This document shows positions 1-6,896 of a stretch of DNA of 39,633 nucleotides, piece by piece. The position numbers were made by a program, and so were the translations under genes. The DNA comes from Nitrospirota bacterium (lineage in GTDB: Bacteria > Nitrospirota > Thermodesulfovibrionia > Thermodesulfovibrionales > SM23-35). A model generated the notes under the pieces. That model was not told the origin of the DNA. It saw only the letters and a list, made by a program, of their open reading frames with translations, and made no database searches. The stretch lies in NCBI GenBank assembly GCA_040754395.1, contig JBFMCL010000001.1:1-39633 (forward strand), in the 5' to 3' direction. Numbering within the stretch: position 1 is the stretch's first letter; the number at the start of each line of letters is the position of its first letter.

Positions 1-15
1 GTTAGGATGTCTCAT

Positions 16-43
16 TATATATTACGTAATTACGTAATATATA
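16..43. repeat. 28-bp perfect palindrome
   Basis: The 14 bases at 16-29 are the exact reverse complement of 30-43. The element is built from two tandem TTACGTAA units inside alternating TA sequence. It lies outside the inverted repeats of the neighbouring insertion sequence. Such a dyad could be a protein-binding site or a cruciform, but nothing in the sequence shows which. A third partial unit (ATTACGTAT) occurs near 99-107. Confidence 0.6.
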
Positions 44-53
44 GAATATAAAA

Positions 54-83
54 AATAAGCAGGAAAGTCAATCCCTGCTTATT
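54..83 (-). terminator. Probable intrinsic terminator, minus strand
   Basis: The 10-nt arm at 54-63 (AATAAGCAGG) pairs perfectly with 74-83 around a 10-nt loop. Read on the minus strand the hairpin is followed by a run of T. It lies about 120 nt past the transposase stop codon and would end minus-strand transcription leaving the insertion sequence. The stem has only four G-C pairs, so strength is uncertain. Confidence 0.5.
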
Positions 84-199
84 ACCCACCAAGTCCTATT
101 ACGTATTTAAGGCGGAGTTACGGGTTAATGTGAAACGGGACACAGGAGTTTAAGGGGAAACGTCTTTGTATGGGTCACAAACCCAATACTGGATTGGCT

Positions 200-1924
200 T
201 TAGCGATTCTTATGGCATAAGACCCCACCGGAGTCTACTAAGAAGCCAAAGGCTGATAGGACTTCAGCTTGGGTCTTCGTTGGTATCTCTATTTGACGGT
301 TTGCTTTTCTTCCGCCGTCTTTCATAACCAACACTGAATGCAGGTGTCGCATGTCCTTCATAACGTCTTCCGCAGTGCGACGGATGCCGGCTGCATTGAG
401 TCGCAGCTCGATCTGGCGCAGATATGTCATAGCAACAACACAACTAAAGAGATGACACCGTATTTTGCTGTCTGTCCAATGTCTGATGGGTTGCATGGCA
501 ACCAGATCATCCTCCTTGCTTAGCCGGAATCGGTTTTCTACTTGCCATCGGTCGAGACTGGCTTCTACGATCTCCGTCGTAGTCCAATCCGTATTGTCAG
601 TGATTATGATATTCTTTCCAAACATCAAGCGCTTTCGCTCCACAGCGATCACATCTTTGCGGAAGCTCATGGCCAGACCGTCCGCCGTCTGTGAGAACTC
701 CAGGGCATAGAGATTACTATGCACGTGGAAACGTTCACAGAGGCGCAAGTATCGCTCTATGATTGCTGCCTGTTTGCGCCAGTGAGGCTCTTTATTACGC
801 ACCTTTGATCTCATTGCAAGCAGTTCCTGTCGTATTGCTTCCAGCTTGCTGTCAAGCGTATAGGATTGCTTTCTTTCTGTTACAGGGTTGTACGTTATTA
901 CAACCGCCCGTTGCTTGCCCCAATATTCACCCTTAGTGCGATAAACCAGCATCCGATCGTCTTCTTTTCCCTTCTCTGCCAGTCGCCGGTTCTTTTCAGT
1001 ATCGGCCGGCTCAAAAGCATCCAGAGGCGTTGTCGCCAAATCTTCGGCAAAGTAGGTTGAATAGGACGTCACAAAGTGAATCCGGGAATGTTCGTCTATC
1101 CAAGCGAAATTGTTCTCAGAGTTCATTCCCTTATCTACAATTACGGTAAGCTTCTGTTTGGTCTTATCAAGCCCACAGACAACACCGAACATCTCGTCCA
1201 TTACTGTCTCGAACTGCATACTGTCGTGGATATTGCCTGGATAGGCGCAATAATATAAAGGCAGGCGGCTGTCCCGCGACACCAAGAGGCCCAGTCCGAT
1301 CTGCCGCAGATTATGTCGCCCCTCCTTGTTCTTCCCCCTCTTAGCGAGATCAGAGGGCATATCGCTTGCCATAAAGGTGTAGTAGTTTGTGGTATCAAAC
1401 AGAAGACAATCTGCATTAGGAGATTCAAGCTCCCAAATCCGCTCAAAGAACCGCCGGGCGATTTTCTTAAGTGCCGGTTCCGATACTCTGTCCCATTTAT
1501 CCCAATAACGCTGGCTTGTAAGCTCTCTAATATCCACAGGACGAATCTGCTGTATTGCCGTTCGTTCATACCATTGGACGAGCTTATTCTTGCTCGTAGT
1601 CTCACACATCCGGTTCCATGCGCAATACAGAAAGTACTCTCCGACTGAAGGACCTTTTTCGTTAGCTCCTACGGGGATCACTGAATCGACAATGCCCACC
1701 AAATCGATGTCTCGACTAATCTGATCAGCAAGCCACAGTGAGCCGAACTCTTCTACCCTGAGCTTTATTGCCGATTCTCCGGTGCCCGATACGAGGCCCG
1801 CGACTTTCTCCGGCGATCCTATATAGACCTGAGAAACCACAGTGGGCTTCCCGCCGACCCTAGCAATCTCGCGGACATAGAGGTAGGGTCTTCCTTTTTT
1901 TGTTTTAATATGGAAATGCGCCAT
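200..1924 (-). CDS. IS1634-family DDE transposase
   Basis: This 574-residue protein would cut and join the ends of the surrounding insertion sequence. The catalytic acidic triad of the IS4-like RNase H fold is visible. The first Asp is in CLLFDTTNYYTF, the second in TVIVDKGMNSENN, and the Glu in the SLDRWQVENRFRLSKE segment near the C-terminus. A basic N-terminal stretch (HFHIKTKKGRPYLYV) opens the protein, as is common in this family. Length is normal and there is no frameshift, so the copy may still be active. The start is the ATG at 1924, only five bases after a consensus -10 box, so no Shine-Dalgarno can be present on that transcript. It is encoded on the opposite strand to any read-through from the left edge of the window. 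Confidence 0.93.
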   Translation of the reverse strand: MAHFHIKTKKGRPYLYVREIARVGGKPTVVSQVYIGSPEKVAGLVSGTGESAIKLRVEEFGSLWLADQISRDIDLVGIVDSVIPVGANEKGPSVGEYFLYCAWNRMCETTSKNKLVQWYERTAIQQIRPVDIRELTSQRYWDKWDRVSEPALKKIARRFFERIWELESPNADCLLFDTTNYYTFMASDMPSDLAKRGKNKEGRHNLRQIGLGLLVSRDSRLPLYYCAYPGNIHDSMQFETVMDEMFGVVCGLDKTKQKLTVIVDKGMNSENNFAWIDEHSRIHFVTSYSTYFAEDLATTPLDAFEPADTEKNRRLAEKGKEDDRMLVYRTKGEYWGKQRAVVITYNPVTERKQSYTLDSKLEAIRQELLAMRSKVRNKEPHWRKQAAIIERYLRLCERFHVHSNLYALEFSQTADGLAMSFRKDVIAVERKRLMFGKNIIITDNTDWTTTEIVEASLDRWQVENRFRLSKEDDLVAMQPIRHWTDSKIRCHLFSCVVAMTYLRQIELRLNAAGIRRTAEDVMKDMRHLHSVLVMKDGGRKANRQIEIPTKTQAEVLSAFGFLVDSGGVLCHKNR

Positions 1925-1929
1925 GTTGA

Positions 1930-1958
1930 ATTATATATAGTAGGGTCTTACTTGTCAA
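1930..1958 (-). promoter_or_regulatory. Consensus sigma-70 promoter of the transposase, leaderless arrangement
   Basis: On the minus strand TTGACA (1958-1953) and TATAAT (1935-1930) are separated by exactly 17 bases: both hexamers and the spacing are consensus. The ATG begins five bases after the -10 box, so transcription should begin at or within the start codon. Confidence 0.75.
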
Positions 1959-2171
1959 GCTAAAAATACTACTTAGTCGCACAGTTATTAAGGTTCTTTG
2001 ATAAAAAAGAGGGGTCTTACAGGAGTTCGCTTAAAAAACCCCTATTTTTCAGCAGGTTCAAAATGCCACGGCAGGTTATCTCTTAAACTCCTGTCTAAAA
2101 AAAGACAGTTTTTTAAAAAGCTAAGCCAAAAAATCCCTCAGCGGGGGGACAACTATAACAAAAGCATATTG

Positions 2172-2561
2172 TCATTTTCGAACCACAAGAAGCGGCATAA
2201 GGGCAAACACTCCGAGCAGAATGCAGTAAACTGTTCCCGACACAGGATCTCGGCTTGCAAGATAGTCTCTGATCGACAAACCCTGAAGCCACAACACGAG
2301 CGTAAATTCTGCTACCAGCAGAAGGCCAAGCGCAACGCAACCAATACCAAGCCGGATAGGTATTCTGTAAGGCACTGTCAGACGACGCATTATCCACCGC
2401 GCTGCAACAATGATGACCACGAACATGACAGGCGCCTCTATAAGTTCAGCTATTCTTGTGCCCAATCGTGGAACGACCCATAGTATACGAATGGGGCCAA
2501 GAACAAATCCCGCTCCAAATACGAGTGCGAAGTAAAGCACGCCAGCTTTTATAATCCGCAT
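2172..2561 (-). CDS. Small conserved membrane protein, function unknown
   Basis: This 129-residue protein is mostly hydrophobic with about four membrane segments (roughly residues 3-25, 38-58, 70-95 and 105-127), separated by short Arg-rich turns such as ARWIMRRL. I recognise the general type, a short membrane protein opening MRIIKAGVLYFALVFGAGFVLGP, as widespread in Gram-negative genomes, but know no function for it. A GGAG lies about 10 bases before the ATG. It stands alone between an insertion sequence and the large surface-protein gene and has no obvious partner. No catalytic motif is visible. Confidence 0.75.
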   Translation of the reverse strand: MRIIKAGVLYFALVFGAGFVLGPIRILWVVPRLGTRIAELIEAPVMFVVIIVAARWIMRRLTVPYRIPIRLGIGCVALGLLLVAEFTLVLWLQGLSIRDYLASRDPVSGTVYCILLGVFALMPLLVVRK

Positions 2562-2720
2562 AATGTATCGTTCTCCAGTGGGCCGGATTTCGTTTTTTTA
2601 TTGAGGGATTTCCCGCGCTACTCGGCACAATTATATCAGGTTTAAGTAAGAAGTGTTTCGCAAAGTTATCTGTCAAAAGGGTTTGATGTGTGAAAGAATA
2701 CAGAACGGAGAAAAATGTCC

Positions 2721-2772
2721 TGCCGGACATGACAGGCGGAACATTGCAACCGCTCCGCCTGTTTTTCCGGCA
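2721..2772 (-). terminator. Nested hairpin terminator after the surface-protein gene
   Basis: An inner 8-bp stem, CAGGCGGA (2733-2740) with TCCGCCTG (2754-2761), sits inside an outer 7-bp stem, TGCCGGA (2721-2727) with TCCGGCA (2766-2772). It lies just past the stop of the minus-strand gene at 2785. The inner hairpin is followed by T5 on the plus strand and the full structure by ATTTTT on the minus strand, so it may work in both directions. Confidence 0.6.
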
Positions 2773-2784
2773 GACTAATGTAAG

Positions 2785-4998
2785 CTAATGAACTGTCTGA
2801 CCTGTTCCGGCAGAGCGTACTGGCCAGACATATAAGATAGTGCTTTTCTTTGTGGAGGATGTCGTTGCTCTTTTCATATCAACTATCCATCCCTGGGTAT
2901 TCGACAACAAGGCCGAGGTAGACGTCCAGTAAGAAGAAGCCTTGATGTTCCTGAAGCTGCTTGCATTCAGCCAGGCAGAAGAATCGAGGACTCCGAAGTT
3001 GATAAGGCTGTCAAGTTCCCTGACATTCGGCATTCTCCAGTCGGTATAGTTTCCGTGATAATCAGCGCAGGGGTACCTTCCCGGGTTTGCGTTCAGGTCC
3101 GCTATGGTATTCAGGGCACCATTCCAGTTCTTCCTGTTTAAACATGATCCGTCCTTTAACCACATGAGCCCGGTCAGGGTATCCGTGACTGTACCGCCCC
3201 CGTTATCAAGGAATCTCGGCTCAGGCCATACAGCTCCTGCCTGTACAGAACCGTCGTCACCAGGGAAATAGCTTACAGTCTGACCTGTTACGGGAACATC
3301 ATAGCGATTCCCCTGAGATATACTGCGCACAGCCATGATGTGGTTGGTTTTTGACTTCAGACCCGGAGACTCCATTCCATTATACAGGTTAATCAGCCAT
3401 GCCTGGGTTGTTCCTGAAGCAGTTGTCGATGACCAGTAGTTAGCGCCTTTCACGTTGGTGAATCCGTTTACATTCATCCATGAAGAGGAATTAAGAACCC
3501 CATAGTTGACAAGGCTGTCAAGTTCCCTGACATTCGGCATTCTCCAGTCGGTATAGTTTCCGTTGTAACCTTTACACAAGTATTTCCCCGGGTTTGCGTT
3601 CAGATCCGCTATGGTATTCAGGGCACCGTTCCAATTCTTTTTGTTTAAACATGATCCGTCCTTTAACCACATGAGCCCGGTCAGGGTATCCGTGACTGTA
3701 CCATCCCCGTTATCAAAAATTCTCGGCTCAGGCCATACAGCTCCTGCCTGTACAGAACCGTCGTCACCAGGGAAATAGCTTACTGACTGGCCTGTCCTCG
3801 GCAGATTGACACTATCTGTTAGATCCAGCCTTCCCGACCCTTCCAATGGAATTACAGTTTTCGGGGTATCAGGATCGTTTGAGGGGACAACAAGCCATGC
3901 ACTCTTAATGCCTCCTGTCGCAGGTGAGAAATAGACGCTCACAGAGCATCTGTCCCCGGGTGCCACCGACCGTCCAGAGCAGTTATCATCCAGCAGAAGG
4001 AACTCAGCGGAACCGGTTATCACACTGGAACCGATAACAAGATTCTCTGTCCCCATATTCGTTACGATAAACACCTGAAAAACAGAATCTTTTCCGACCA
4101 GCACATTCCCGTAGCTATAAGAGGAAGGAGTGACCGAGATATCAGGATAAGTGACAGTTGCGAAACTTGCAGTAATGGTATGGTGACCTGTCACATTCGT
4201 AAATGTATACGTTGTAACCGCACCCTTTGAACTGCCGTCCACTTTCACATCTGCAATGGCATACCCGGTGTTCGGGGTGATGGTATATGTCTGGGATGCG
4301 CCGTGGTTCACCGTTACTGTCCCGGAAGGGCTGATGCTCCCGCCTGCCCCTGCCGTCGCCGTAAGGGTAAATGTCTTTATGGCAAATGTCGCAGTTACAC
4401 TCTTTGCAGCATCCATAGTCAATGCACATGCCCCCGTCCCTGCACATGCCCCGGACCAGCCGCTGAAGAGAGAATTCCCATCCGGCGATGCCGATAAAGT
4501 GACTGACGTCCCTGCAGTGTAGGCCTCTGTACAGTCAGTGCCGCAGGAGACGCCCGCAGGAGCAGAGATAACTGTCCCTGTGCCTGTCCCGCCCTTGCCT
4601 ACTGTAAGAATATACTGCGGGAGGGGGGGAGGGGACATTGCTCTGCTGATTTCGTTGGAGTATTGGCTCTCTTTTTGTGCGGTATTGTATGCAGTAGCAG
4701 CAAAGTAGTAGGTAACCCCATCGGATAGATTTGGAACTGTATAGGTCGTAACATTTCCGACATCGATGCTTTGGGTATAGTTACGCGAGACCGTTCCATA
4801 ATACACCTTATACCCTGCAAGACCGGTAAGGGGTGTGCCGTCCTCGTTTGCTATGGGGGGATTCCATATAAGTGTTGTTTGGGCAGCATTTCCCTCCCCG
4901 GCATGAAGGAATATGCTGAAAACTGAAACAATAAGTGTGAATGCTAGGAAAAAGTGTTTCCATCGGTATGCTCCGGTTATTGCATACGATCTTTTCAT
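2785..4998 (-). CDS. Secreted multidomain surface protein with FN3, repeat, ASH-like and two DUF1566 domains
   Basis: This 737-residue exported protein probably acts at the cell surface in adhesion or ligand binding, by inference from its domains. A signal peptide occupies about residues 1-39 (basic start, hydrophobic FFLAFTLIVSVFSIF, cleavage near GNAA). It is followed by a fibronectin type III domain (about 40-122), two bacterial repeat domains of the GWSGAC...VTATF and SISPSG...ITASF kind (about 128-282), and a choice-of-anchor D/ASH-like domain (about 286-388). Two DUF1566 domains (about 395-565 and 566-737) carry the typical GLMWLKDGS and DWRMPNVREL motifs. The DUF1566 copies are nearly identical, also at DNA level, with a 507-bp offset. 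A strong GGAGG precedes the ATG. The long leader holds two c-di-GMP riboswitches, so expression should follow the second messenger. The gene ends at a strong hairpin and appears monocistronic. Confidence 0.88.
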   Translation of the reverse strand: MKRSYAITGAYRWKHFFLAFTLIVSVFSIFLHAGEGNAAQTTLIWNPPIANEDGTPLTGLAGYKVYYGTVSRNYTQSIDVGNVTTYTVPNLSDGVTYYFAATAYNTAQKESQYSNEISRAMSPPPLPQYILTVGKGGTGTGTVISAPAGVSCGTDCTEAYTAGTSVTLSASPDGNSLFSGWSGACAGTGACALTMDAAKSVTATFAIKTFTLTATAGAGGSISPSGTVTVNHGASQTYTITPNTGYAIADVKVDGSSKGAVTTYTFTNVTGHHTITASFATVTYPDISVTPSSYSYGNVLVGKDSVFQVFIVTNMGTENLVIGSSVITGSAEFLLLDDNCSGRSVAPGDRCSVSVYFSPATGGIKSAWLVVPSNDPDTPKTVIPLEGSGRLDLTDSVNLPRTGQSVSYFPGDDGSVQAGAVWPEPRIFDNGDGTVTDTLTGLMWLKDGSCLNKKNWNGALNTIADLNANPGKYLCKGYNGNYTDWRMPNVRELDSLVNYGVLNSSSWMNVNGFTNVKGANYWSSTTASGTTQAWLINLYNGMESPGLKSKTNHIMAVRSISQGNRYDVPVTGQTVSYFPGDDGSVQAGAVWPEPRFLDNGGGTVTDTLTGLMWLKDGSCLNRKNWNGALNTIADLNANPGRYPCADYHGNYTDWRMPNVRELDSLINFGVLDSSAWLNASSFRNIKASSYWTSTSALLSNTQGWIVDMKRATTSSTKKSTILYVWPVRSAGTGQTVH

Positions 4999-5001
4999 TG
5001 T

Positions 5002-5057
5002 AGTACCTCCCTCGGTTTTGTTCTCCAGCCGTGCGAGATGCAGCGTAAGGAAGTACT
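5002..5057 (-). promoter_or_regulatory. Shine-Dalgarno sequestering helix downstream of riboswitch 2
   Basis: Directly after the second aptamer, AGUACUUCC (minus strand, 5057-5049) can pair over nine bases, including one G-U, with GGAGGUACU (5010-5002), which contains the Shine-Dalgarno of the surface-protein gene. This is a plausible translational expression platform. How ligand binding would switch the pairing is not evident from the sequence. Confidence 0.55.
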
Positions 5058-5061
5058 GAAT

Positions 5062-5142
5062 CCGTCCGGCAGCCCTGCGACCATATCCCCCAGGGACTTA
5101 GGCCAGTAGCTTTGCGTCCAACCCTTTCGGATTGTTTGCCTT
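5062..5142 (-). promoter_or_regulatory. c-di-GMP-I (GEMM-I) riboswitch aptamer 2
   Basis: Read on the minus strand this shows the GEMM-I hallmarks in order. They are GGCAAAC; a 6-bp P2 stem capped by a GAAA tetraloop (CAAUCC/GGGUUG); GGACGCAAAGC; and GGCCUAAG. A P3 hairpin (UCCC/GGGA) follows, then UAUGG and the 3' strand GCUGCCGG. CCUAAG with UAUGG is the classic 11-nt GAAA tetraloop receptor, so the P2-P3 docking expected of the fold is present. Aligned with the Vibrio Vc2 aptamer, the position equal to G20 is G, which favours c-di-GMP over cGAMP. A clear P1 helix could not be drawn. Confidence 0.85.
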
Positions 5143-5154
5143 TTTCGTTTTTTC

Positions 5155-5198
5155 CACAAAAAAGCCTGTTTCCTCCAAGGGAAACAGGCTTTTTTGTG
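5155..5198 (-). terminator. Strong intrinsic terminator between the two riboswitch aptamers
   Basis: A perfect 19-bp stem (5155-5173 with 5180-5198) with a 6-nt loop begins and ends in A/T tracts, so on the minus strand the 3' arm ends in U6. It lies just downstream of aptamer 1 and about 15 nt upstream of aptamer 2, where it is best explained as the transcriptional expression platform of aptamer 1. A leader segment (GUUUCC, 5306-5301) could pair with the 3' arm as an antiterminator, but this is speculative. Confidence 0.75.
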
Positions 5199-5215
5199 CA
5201 GACAAAGCTCTGCTT

Positions 5216-5300
5216 CTTCGGCAACCCGGCTATCCTGATCTTGCGCCCCCCGCAGGACCCGTGGCTTTGTGCCCCCTGGTTACCCAGGGGTTACCTTTTC
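5216..5300 (-). promoter_or_regulatory. c-di-GMP-I (GEMM-I) riboswitch aptamer 1
   Basis: On the minus strand this reads GGUAA; a 7-bp P2 stem CCCCUGG/CCAGGGG capped by the GNRA loop GUAA; GCACAAAGCCACGGG; a P3 stem UCCUG/CAGGA; and the highly conserved 3' strand AUAGCCGGGUUGCCGAAG. Most GEMM-I landmarks are present in order. It differs from aptamer 2 in having GUAA rather than GAAA, no 11-nt receptor, and CACAAAGCC in place of CGCAAAGCC. The G20-equivalent is G. No convincing promoter was seen upstream in the AT-rich 5300-5420 stretch. Confidence 0.78.
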
Positions 5301-5544
5301 GGAAACCTTACTGCTCTTATGTATCTTTAAAAAATCTGCTGAGCTTATTATTCTTTGCTCTTGATTATTATTTTAATGAGATGTTTGCCGGATTTCTGTG
5401 ACTGCCGTCACGCAGAAAAAATTTTTTTATGCCATGAAAATTTGCCTGCCGGGGAACGAAAAGAAGTCCCTGTGAAGCATTCAGGGGATGTGGGAGAGGA
5501 AAGACACTATGCGGGACAAAAAACTGTAGGTCGGGTAATACACC

Positions 5545-5709
5545 TCAGACTACTTTTTTGAATTTTCGTTTTACCACACCGCATACCGGACACACCCAGT
5601 CTTCGGGCAGTTGTTCGAAAGGTGTTCCGAAATGGATACCTCCATTAGGATCTCCCTTATGCGGGTCATATACGTAGCCACAGGCAGAAATGCACTGGTA
5701 TTTTGACAT
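5545..5709 (-). CDS. Rubredoxin with a CX3C first metal knuckle
   Basis: This 54-residue one-iron electron-transfer protein carries the rubredoxin signatures [26 protein letters not shown] and WVCPVCG. The iron ligands would be C6, C10, C40 and C43. The first pair is spaced CISAC (three residues between) instead of the usual CX2C, while the second is normal. The codons were read twice and the reading frame is clean on both sides, so this is a one-codon insertion and not a frameshift. An AGGAAGG Shine-Dalgarno lies 9 bases before the ATG. Rubredoxins usually pass electrons to oxygen- or peroxide-reducing enzymes in anaerobes. No such partner is adjacent here. The next gene upstream on this strand is the PilZ protein. 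Confidence 0.88.
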   Translation of the reverse strand: MSKYQCISACGYVYDPHKGDPNGGIHFGTPFEQLPEDWVCPVCGVVKRKFKKVV

Positions 5710-5935
5710 TACTCTTCACCTTCCTCTTTCAGGCAATGAGGGAGCAGGACATAACTGGACGTTGTGTCAGTCCGGCTCAGAGTGCTATTTTACCATGTCT
5801 GTTCTCTGAAACACTATCCGAGTCTTGCATCGCCTGTTCATGAAAGATTAAGAGTGATGGCACATAGTATGATAACTGTCATACTCCTTGGAAGTTGTGA
5901 AGACGGCAAGACTTTTTCAGGAGATAGGAAGAGGA

Positions 5936-6244
5936 CTACGCAGACTTTTTCTCCGCACTGCTCAGCAATTCCTTCAGGATCGTTCTCTGCTCACTGTTCA
6001 TGTCGACAAACATGACGCCCATTCCGATTCCCGGCTGACAGTAACGAACACGTCCCCTGAAGGTGATATTTTCCCCCTTGAATGGTATGGTCACCTTAAT
6101 GATGCTGTTTATATCAAAATGCTGGATTGCAGAAACATAAAGGCCTCCCTCACTGATATCCATGCACGAGCATACGGTCGTTCCATCTATCAGGATATCT
6201 TCCCTGTAAGGAAATCTCTCGTATTTCCTGCGTTCTTCCGTCAT
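5936..6244 (-). CDS. PilZ-domain protein, c-di-GMP binding
   Basis: This is a 102-residue single-domain PilZ protein. The c-di-GMP contact motifs are visible: an N-terminal Arg cluster (RRKYERFPYR), which supplies the RxxxR element, and DISEGG, which matches the D/NxSxxG element. The remainder (GLYVSAIQHFDINSIIKVTIPF...FRGRVRYCQPGIGMGVMF) follows the six-strand barrel pattern. It likely acts as a cytoplasmic receptor passing c-di-GMP signals to a partner protein that cannot be named from this window. It has its own consensus-like promoter. Together with the riboswitches about 600 bp away and the HD-GYP gene near 37 kb it marks this stretch as c-di-GMP rich. Confidence 0.88.
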   Translation of the reverse strand: MTEERRKYERFPYREDILIDGTTVCSCMDISEGGLYVSAIQHFDINSIIKVTIPFKGENITFRGRVRYCQPGIGMGVMFVDMNSEQRTILKELLSSAEKKSA

Positions 6245-6261
6245 TGCCCCGTTTTGGAAAA

Positions 6262-6290
6262 ATTATACTAAGATGCTTCCGGGAATGCAA
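6262..6290 (-). promoter_or_regulatory. Sigma-70 promoter of the PilZ gene
   Basis: On the minus strand TTGCAT (6290-6285), a 17-base spacer and TATAAT (6267-6262) lie about 20 bases upstream of the PilZ start codon. The -10 box is consensus. Confidence 0.6.
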
Positions 6291-6326
6291 ATCAAGCAGG
6301 AAAACCCGGAGCATGAACGACGGATA

Positions 6327-6362
6327 TGGAGCCGGTGGGGAGAGTCGAACTCCCGGCCAGCT
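6327..6362 (-). repeat. 36-bp duplicate of the tRNA-Thr 3' end (attachment-site-like)
   Basis: These 36 bases are identical to 8451-8486 and in the same orientation. They cover CCA, the discriminator base, the 3' acceptor strand, the whole T arm, the variable loop and the end of the anticodon stem. The sequence then diverges and no D arm or 5' acceptor strand follows, so it is not a functional tRNA. A direct copy of a tRNA 3' end some 2.1 kb away is the usual trace of an element integrated at that tRNA. The alternative is the stump of a second tRNA-Thr gene: the adjoining bases could form a weak anticodon loop reading UGU. Confidence 0.75.
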
Positions 6363-6542
6363 TACAAAGCAGAATCCCAGGATAAAAAAATAACTATTTC
6401 AACAAGTTATAGTCAAAAAAGTGTCTACGTGAAAATCTGACATGCTATCTCTGTGTATCAGTTGAATCTTTCAATAACTGCGAGGTTCTGCTGCTGAGAT
6501 ACCTGGCAGGCATCGGCATCCGGGCAAGCGCTTCCGGGAGCG

Positions 6543-6767
6543 TCACACCCGGTCCTCTCTCAGACTATTAACGTAGTCCTGAGCATCTTCACCCTTCCAG
6601 AGCCCTTTGCCAAGACCGTAGAGGTTCTTCCAATCGAGTTCTTTCTTAACAGCAATCCCAGTCTTTCTCAACTGGTGAGCGAGTTTCTCCACCAGCTTGA
6701 GCTGGTCTTTCGGGGAAAGCCTTTCGATCTCCTTTTCGATTCTTTCAAGCGAGCCTGCTCTTGGCAT
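6543..6767 (-). CDS. Orphan antitoxin-like protein
   Basis: This 74-residue, highly charged protein has an N-terminal helical segment (SLERIEKEIERLSPKDQLKLVEKLAHQLRK) and a C-terminal tail DWKNLYGLGKGLWKGEDAQDYVNSLREDR. That LYG.GKGLWKGEDAQ.YVN.LREDR ending is what I know from small antitoxins that are normally encoded just upstream of a PIN-domain toxin. Here no PIN reading frame follows. The roughly 180 bp downstream contain only short open stretches without a recognisable domain, so the toxin seems to have been lost. An AAGGAGT Shine-Dalgarno sits 4 bases before the ATG. The family call is by motif memory and is moderate in confidence. Confidence 0.65.
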   Translation of the reverse strand: MPRAGSLERIEKEIERLSPKDQLKLVEKLAHQLRKTGIAVKKELDWKNLYGLGKGLWKGEDAQDYVNSLREDRV

Positions 6768-6896
6768 ATTAACTCCTTCTTTTATATATCACCATCATAC
6801 CACAAATATTTTATCAGTCCTGAAGTTATCTCTTTTTGCCGGTGATAGAATCCATTGCGAACGGACTGTGAACGCAAGATTTTTTTATTAGGAAAG

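Larger units (their letters stand above)
142..2094 (-). mobile_element. IS1634-family insertion sequence (about 1.95 kb)
   Basis: A single DDE transposase gene is bracketed by a perfect 13-bp inverted repeat, ACAGGAGTTTAAG at 142-154 and its reverse complement at 2082-2094, with partial matching for several bases further in. The length suits the IS1634 family. No target-site duplication is visible: GGGAC lies outside the left end and CTAAA outside the right. A second, direct-orientation copy of ACAGGAGTT at 2019-2027 and repeated GGGTCTTAC motifs (1943-1951, 2012-2020) make the right boundary less sure. A short 6-bp hairpin followed by T6 (2091-2114) overlaps the right end. Confidence 0.65.

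Noticed and set aside
4808-5224. 138-residue open frame on the minus strand across the leader
   Set aside because: It overlaps the second riboswitch, the terminator and the start of the surface-protein gene, and its sequence has no domain.
5062-5300. Reading either aptamer as the cGAMP-selective GEMM-Ib variant
   Set aside because: That variant has A at the G20-equivalent position. Aligned on the P2 stem, both aptamers here have G, so c-di-GMP is favoured.
6327-6400. A second functional tRNA-Thr gene
   Set aside because: Only the 3' half is present; the D arm and 5' acceptor strand are missing.
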